Under the pieces are notes generated by a model. That model did not search any database. It was not told where the DNA came from and saw only the letters and a list, made by a program, of their open reading frames with translations. A stretch of DNA of 64,000 nucleotides. It comes from Chrysophaeum taylorii (taxonomy: Eukaryota > Sar > Pelagophyceae > Pelagomonadales > Pelagomonadaceae). Shown here piece after piece: positions 60,315 to 64,000 of the stretch. Numbering within the stretch: position 1 is the stretch's first letter; every line of letters starts with the position of its first letter. The position numbers and the translations under genes are program-made. The stretch spans positions 124,001 through 188,000 of the forward strand of contig JAQMWT010000362.1 in assembly GCA_029834535.1 (NCBI GenBank), in the 5' to 3' direction.

Positions 60315-61089
60315 GCTGACCGTCCAATCACCACCTCTGTGTCCCACAACTGTCCCAACAACTCGTAATGACGTGGCCACCGAGTAAACCGCTTCTTGAA
60401 CCTCAGTACGTGCATTTACTATTTGTGAGAAACCCTCAAGATGAAGTTAGCTTACGTGGCCAACGAGGGGCTGAGAACATTCTGAACATCAACGCGTGCT
60501 CTGGGGAACATTCCGTGGTCGTCGGTTAATTTCCTTCTTCATTCCAAACCCCATGACTTCGAAATGACATGACATGACATGACATGACATGCTTGTTGGG
60601 TTTTTACAATGTGTTGTTGTTCAGCGCGTACTCCGGATGTCCCATAAAGGCGAAGATGAGAAAACACGACACCCGCACCAACGCGAGTGGTGAATCGCCG
60701 CTGCCTTTGGCACGCTGCACCTTCACTCTCATCAGCCACGTCGCCCCCTCCAGAGCAGCCCCGCCCCATCCAGGCCGCTCAGCAGGACGTCACCGCACGC
60801 GCGTCAGGCGGTAGGGCGCGTCAGCCCTGCGAGCCGGGGCGAGCCGCCTCCTCTCTTCGCCTGCCCCGCAGCTCGGCGATGACTGGATCCCTCCCCTCCC
60901 CTCCCCTCCCCTCCCCTCCCCTTCCCTCCCCGGGGTACACAGGCCTTCCGGGTAACTTCCGCGCAGCTTCAAAAACACTTACCCGCATGCAGCCTTGTGT
61001 CGGTTACATTGCCCTTATTGTTACCCTAATCGACCTTTAATTTGAAACCCTTACTTTATAACTTTTCGCCTCGGCTCCCACGACCGACC
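60315..61089. other. Intergenic spacer with repeats
   Basis: Divergent spacer between the HSF gene and the Cys-rich gene. Holds five copies of ATGAC at about 60,564-60,590, the dispersed repeat copy C, and a (CCCCT)n run at about 60,893-60,921. A TTTATAAC 35 bp upstream of the next gene's ATG may be its TATA-like element. Confidence 0.55.
60781..60886 (+). repeat. Dispersed repeat, copy C (partial)
   Basis: AGCAGGACGTCACC and CCTCTCTTCGCCTGCCCC followed by CTCGGCGATGAC match, inverted, the part about 44,425-44,520 of copy B. It is more diverged than the A/B pair. Confidence 0.55.
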
Positions 61090-61722
61090 ATGGTGGTCCT
61101 TCACCTCCTTTTCTCGGTCGCCTTGAGCCGCACGTGGGAACTGAACGGGGAGAAGGCGTGGCAGGCCCGGAGCGACGAGTACCGCGACATGAAGGCGAAC
61201 AATGATGACGAGTGGAAGTCGGTGGATAAGACCGTTTGCTATTCGGGTAATGATCTTTACGAGTCAAAGCGCGTATACTGCGACGCGGAATGCATCCACG
61301 ACCACGGCGACAGCGCCATCTGCAATGGTCCGTGGTACTGTAGCAAAACCCGGGTATGCCAGGAGTTTCGGCGGCCGCGCGGCCATGATCTCGTCGATCC
61401 AGAAGACCGAGAATGTGTTATCGTCCGAAGTTGCGCGAACCACTCCCAATGCTTCCCGAGCGAGGCAGAGGCCAAGGCCGAGGGGATCGTGTTGGACTAC
61501 GACGAGTGGGATTCCAAAGGCGACTGGACGCGTCGCGGCTACACGGTCAAATACGGCGGGATGAAGATGAATACCGTCTGCTGCAGGAACCGTCGGCGCT
61601 TTAAAATCGACAAGAATCTCCCCTGCAACGGCGCGGCCTCGCTTCGTTTGCCGCAATGGGCTTGGTTTCTTCCCTCCACCCTTGCTGTTTTTCTCTGGTG
61701 GATGCGAGGAGCGCCAACATGA
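61090..61722 (+). CDS. Secreted Cys-rich surface protein, possibly three-finger (Ly6-like)
   Basis: 210 residues from MVVLHLLFSVALSRTW, a short signal peptide. The ectodomain has 12 Cys: TVCYSG, YCDAEC, ICNGPWYC, VCQEF, ECVIVRSC, QCF, then VCC and PCNG. The order Cys-Cys followed after about 11 residues by Cys-Asn is reminiscent of the CC...CN end of three-finger (Ly6/uPAR) domains, although the spacing is longer than typical. The C-terminus (LPQWAWFLPSTLAVFLWWM, then RGAPT) is one hydrophobic segment with a very short tail, fitting a membrane anchor or a GPI-addition signal. Probably a cell-surface protein; no ligand or function can be given. The frame is open upstream only from a TTG codon, so the ATG is preferred. 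Confidence 0.6.
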   Translation: MVVLHLLFSVALSRTWELNGEKAWQARSDEYRDMKANNDDEWKSVDKTVCYSGNDLYESKRVYCDAECIHDHGDSAICNGPWYCSKTRVCQEFRRPRGHDLVDPEDRECVIVRSCANHSQCFPSEAEAKAEGIVLDYDEWDSKGDWTRRGYTVKYGGMKMNTVCCRNRRRFKIDKNLPCNGAASLRLPQWAWFLPSTLAVFLWWMRGAPT

Positions 61723-61770
61723 GTGGCCTAGCTAGAGACATATTTAATAGGGCGCAGAACCAGCGATTCA

Positions 61771-61900
61771 GTGAGTGAGTGAGTGAGTGAGTGAGTGAGT
61801 GAGTGAACCAGTCAGTTAGTTAGTTAGTCAGTCAGTTAGTTGGTTAGTCAGTCAGTCAGTCAGTCAGTTAGTTGGTTAGTCAGTCAGTCAGTCAGTCAAT
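61771..61900 (+). repeat. Tetranucleotide array with higher-order structure
   Basis: Begins as (GAGT)8-9, then changes to mixed GTCA/GTTA units; a block of about 32 bp (CAGTTAGTTGGTTAGTCAGT and following CAGT units) is present twice. No gene; it follows the Cys-rich gene. Confidence 0.85.
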
Positions 61901-62195
61901 CAAAACGCCCTCAGATCCAGCGTGGTGAAAGTGCCGACACATTGCTCTCGAGTGAATCGGGGGTGTCGATCAATAAAACGGGCTATCCCTTCTGAGAGCG
62001 CCATCATGTTTGAACATCGGGACCTTCAAAGTCGAAGAAGGGCGTCGAAGAAGAAGAAGAAAAGAAGAAGGACGACCTTGACCCAGAGGCGGGGGGTCGT
62101 CGTCGTCGTCGTGAGGGCGCGGCAACAACCACGGAGTTGAGTTTCGAGTTTTGAGTTGAGATGAGTTGAGTTGATTCAGACGCGTGGGACTAGTA

Positions 62196-63780
62196 TCATT
62201 TGGGCACGACAAAGGAGGGCTCCGAGCGGGACCTGAGGATCGAGGGGTGGGGCCTGACTCCGAGGATCGGTCCCGAAGCACACTTGTGAGGTGGCATGGG
62301 GGGCAGATCCTCCTCTTCGATGCAGAGGGCGCCGTCGTCGTCGAGCGGCGTGATGACGGGCGGCGGAGGTCGTGACTTGGGTTCGTCCGTCTCGAGCAAA
62401 TCGCTCTCGCTGCGCGAGACTCGTCGCATTTGACCTTTGCGTGCTTTGACGCGCTTCTTGTCGGCCGCGAGCGCGCGTAGGTAGGCGTCGGCTTTTTCGG
62501 GCGGGACGAGGTCCTTGAAATCGAGGAAGACAAAGTCTCCGCGCGGCGCGCAGAAGGCCGAGTCGTCGACGTCTCGGAGAGCGAGCGTCGAGCGGAAGCC
62601 GCCGTAGGCGTCGACGACGTCGGCGGGGGGCGCCCTCGCGACCGCGACGACGTGGCCGCTGTCGAGGACCTCGCCCGAGAGGGTCCACTGCTTGAGCCGA
62701 AGGCCTTCGAGCCGGATCGAACGCGCGCGGAAACCGCGGCGCTCGCGCGACGACGCGTGCTCGAGATCGAGGTCGATGCCGTCGAACTTGCAGGCGAGTC
62801 CGTCGCCGCGCGCCTTGGTGATCGCCTCCTTGGCGCTCCAGACGCACCGAAAACGCTCGGCCCGCGTCTGGCCGCGCGGCGCGGCACCTTGGGCGTCGTC
62901 GATCCAGCGCCGCTCTCGAACGCTGAGCGCGTCGAGCATCGACTCGACGATCTCGTCGTCCTCCTTGTGGCCGCCGCCGCACTCCTTGCACGCGCGGTCG
63001 AGAGCCACGAGGTCCTTCGAGCTCCGCAGCTTACCGTCGAGGGGCCGAGCGCAGCGCCGCAGACGTTCGGGCGCGGCGACATCGACGCCGCACACGCACA
63101 AAGGTTCGGACGCGAGGACGACGTACCTGCCGTCGTGCGACACGTTGAAGTTGAAGTTCGGGGCGCGCGCGTTCTCGCACAGCAACTTCGCGCGCGCCGA
63201 CAAGTACGGCTTCCCGCCCTTTGTGCGCTCGATCTCCACGTCGTCGGCCCGGAGCCCGAGCGCGAGCTGGCAGCACCGCCGCGCTACGAGCCGGCTAGCG
63301 AGAGCCCTCGCTCGGTCCAGCCATCGATGGTACGCCACGACGCGCCGCCGCTCGTGCGGCTCGACTATCAACCCCAGCAGCATGGCCCACTCCTCCCCGC
63401 ACTCGCCCATGCTGGGTCGCCAGGCAGCGAGGTCGACGACCCACCTCGTCTGCCCAGATTTCGCCGAATCCCGCCAATCCACCGGCTGCACGCATTTCCA
63501 TGACACCCACCCGACGCAGGGCGCGACGATCTTCACGCGCATCGTCCCGCACGAGCTCACCGCGCGCGACGACGACCCCCCCTCTTGGACAACGACCGAC
63601 CCCTCGGCCACCGTCTCCACCTCGGACGACGACAGCTCGGGACCACGTCGCACCAGCGCCGCGCGCGTCAACACGTATCTTGGGGGGTCCGCCTTCCGCA
63701 CGCTCACGCGCACCTCGACAGCGAAACTTTTGGCATCGAGGGCGTCGAGGGCGTCGAGGACCTCGAGGGCGCCCGACATT
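62196..63780 (-). CDS. 4'-phosphopantetheinyl transferase (AASDHPPT/Sfp-type) with extensions
   Basis: About 527 residues from MSGALEVLDALDAL; an ATG at 63,842 would add 21. After an N-terminal extension of about 110 residues of unknown function, the enzyme starts at RWVVDLAAWRPS. GGKPYLSARAKLL and NFNFNVSHDGRYVVLASEP, then CGVDVA, are the first family motifs; FRCVWSAKEAITKARGDGL, with the Mg-binding Trp-x-x-Lys-Glu, is the second. The enzyme moves 4'-phosphopantetheine from CoA to the Ser of acyl or peptidyl carrier proteins (fatty-acid/polyketide synthases, lysine pathway). An insert with Cys pairs (ACKECGGG) lies between the motifs. The C-terminal about 110 residues (from VVDAYGGFRS) are a charged/Pro-rich tail not usual for the family. 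The single broad-range type is typical of algae. Confidence 0.9.
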
Positions 63781-64000
63781 ATGAAGTAGAGGTTGGGTGG
63801 TTTCTGTCTGCGGTTGGCGCGTGATGTCACATACCTCAACATACCCCTTTCTTTTGCGTCACCCAAACACTTCCCCCGTTTCAAGTTCTGATTTTACAAG
63901 CGTGGCTGCATTTCAACGGCAACACGCGCATGTAATATGAGGCTGAGAGTGCTCGGAAGAAGTTCTTTTTTTTGCCACGTTTTTTTCTCTCTCCCGGATG
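63781..64000. other. Upstream region of the phosphopantetheinyl transferase gene
   Basis: No gene seen; T-rich runs at about 63,965-63,990. Confidence 0.4.

Noticed and set aside
60893-60921. CCCCT run considered as an interstitial telomere
   Set aside because: The pentanucleotide CCCCT is not the usual CCCTAA/CCCTAAA telomere unit; treated as a simple repeat.

Overview
The window is nuclear DNA of a eukaryotic microbe, most likely a marine microalga of the stramenopile (heterokont) type. The reasons are: recognisable eukaryotic genes (PCNA, complex I NDUFS4, an ALKBH8 fusion, an ArfGAP of the ArfGAP2/3 class, a heat shock factor, a PNUTS-like PP1 regulator); very short GT-AG introns (about 36-91 bp); a GC-rich, gene-dense layout with frequent divergent or convergent neighbours; and plant/alga-type LTR elements. 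The lineage call is an inference. No tRNA, rRNA, CRISPR or bacterial-style operon was seen.

Left third (1-18,080) is a transposon nest. An open gag-like frame runs off the left edge on the minus strand. A rearranged Copia remnant lies at about 2,490-6,510. A Gypsy-type element with recognisable LTRs, a primer binding site and a 5-bp target duplication spans 7,503-17,973. It is coding-broken, and between its protease-like and reverse-transcriptase regions it carries a cytosine-C5 DNA methyltransferase-like domain. This is the most striking feature of the window. A small foldback repeat sits just beyond its right end.

Middle (18,123-44,206) is compact host sequence: a class I methyltransferase, a five-EF-hand coiled-coil protein, a TPT/SLC35-like transporter, a spliced coiled-coil gene divergent from NDUFS4 with only 30 bp between starts, an LRR protein, a spliced glutathione-peroxidase-like protein that has lost its catalytic residues, a JmjC/cupin-like acidic protein, a tandem P-loop (sulfotransferase-like) secretory protein, ALKBH8, a polytopic VTT-like membrane protein, PCNA, a spermidine-synthase-like protein and an ArfGAP.

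The stretch 44,230-50,130 is a second repeat island: a dispersed repeat, a decayed Helitron/PIF1-type helicase scrap, and a Copia copy (same family as the left one) inserted in a minisatellite directly upstream of a pseudouridine synthase gene.

Right end (50,163-64,000) returns to host genes: an RPUSD2/PUS9-type pseudouridine synthase, an unrecognised coiled-coil/poly-Ser protein, a spliced PNUTS-like gene, an ankyrin protein, a spliced heat shock factor, a Cys-rich surface protein with a possible three-finger fold, and a 4'-phosphopantetheinyl transferase. Functionally the host set covers respiration, tRNA modification, replication, vesicle traffic and transcription control; there is no sign that these genes form one pathway.
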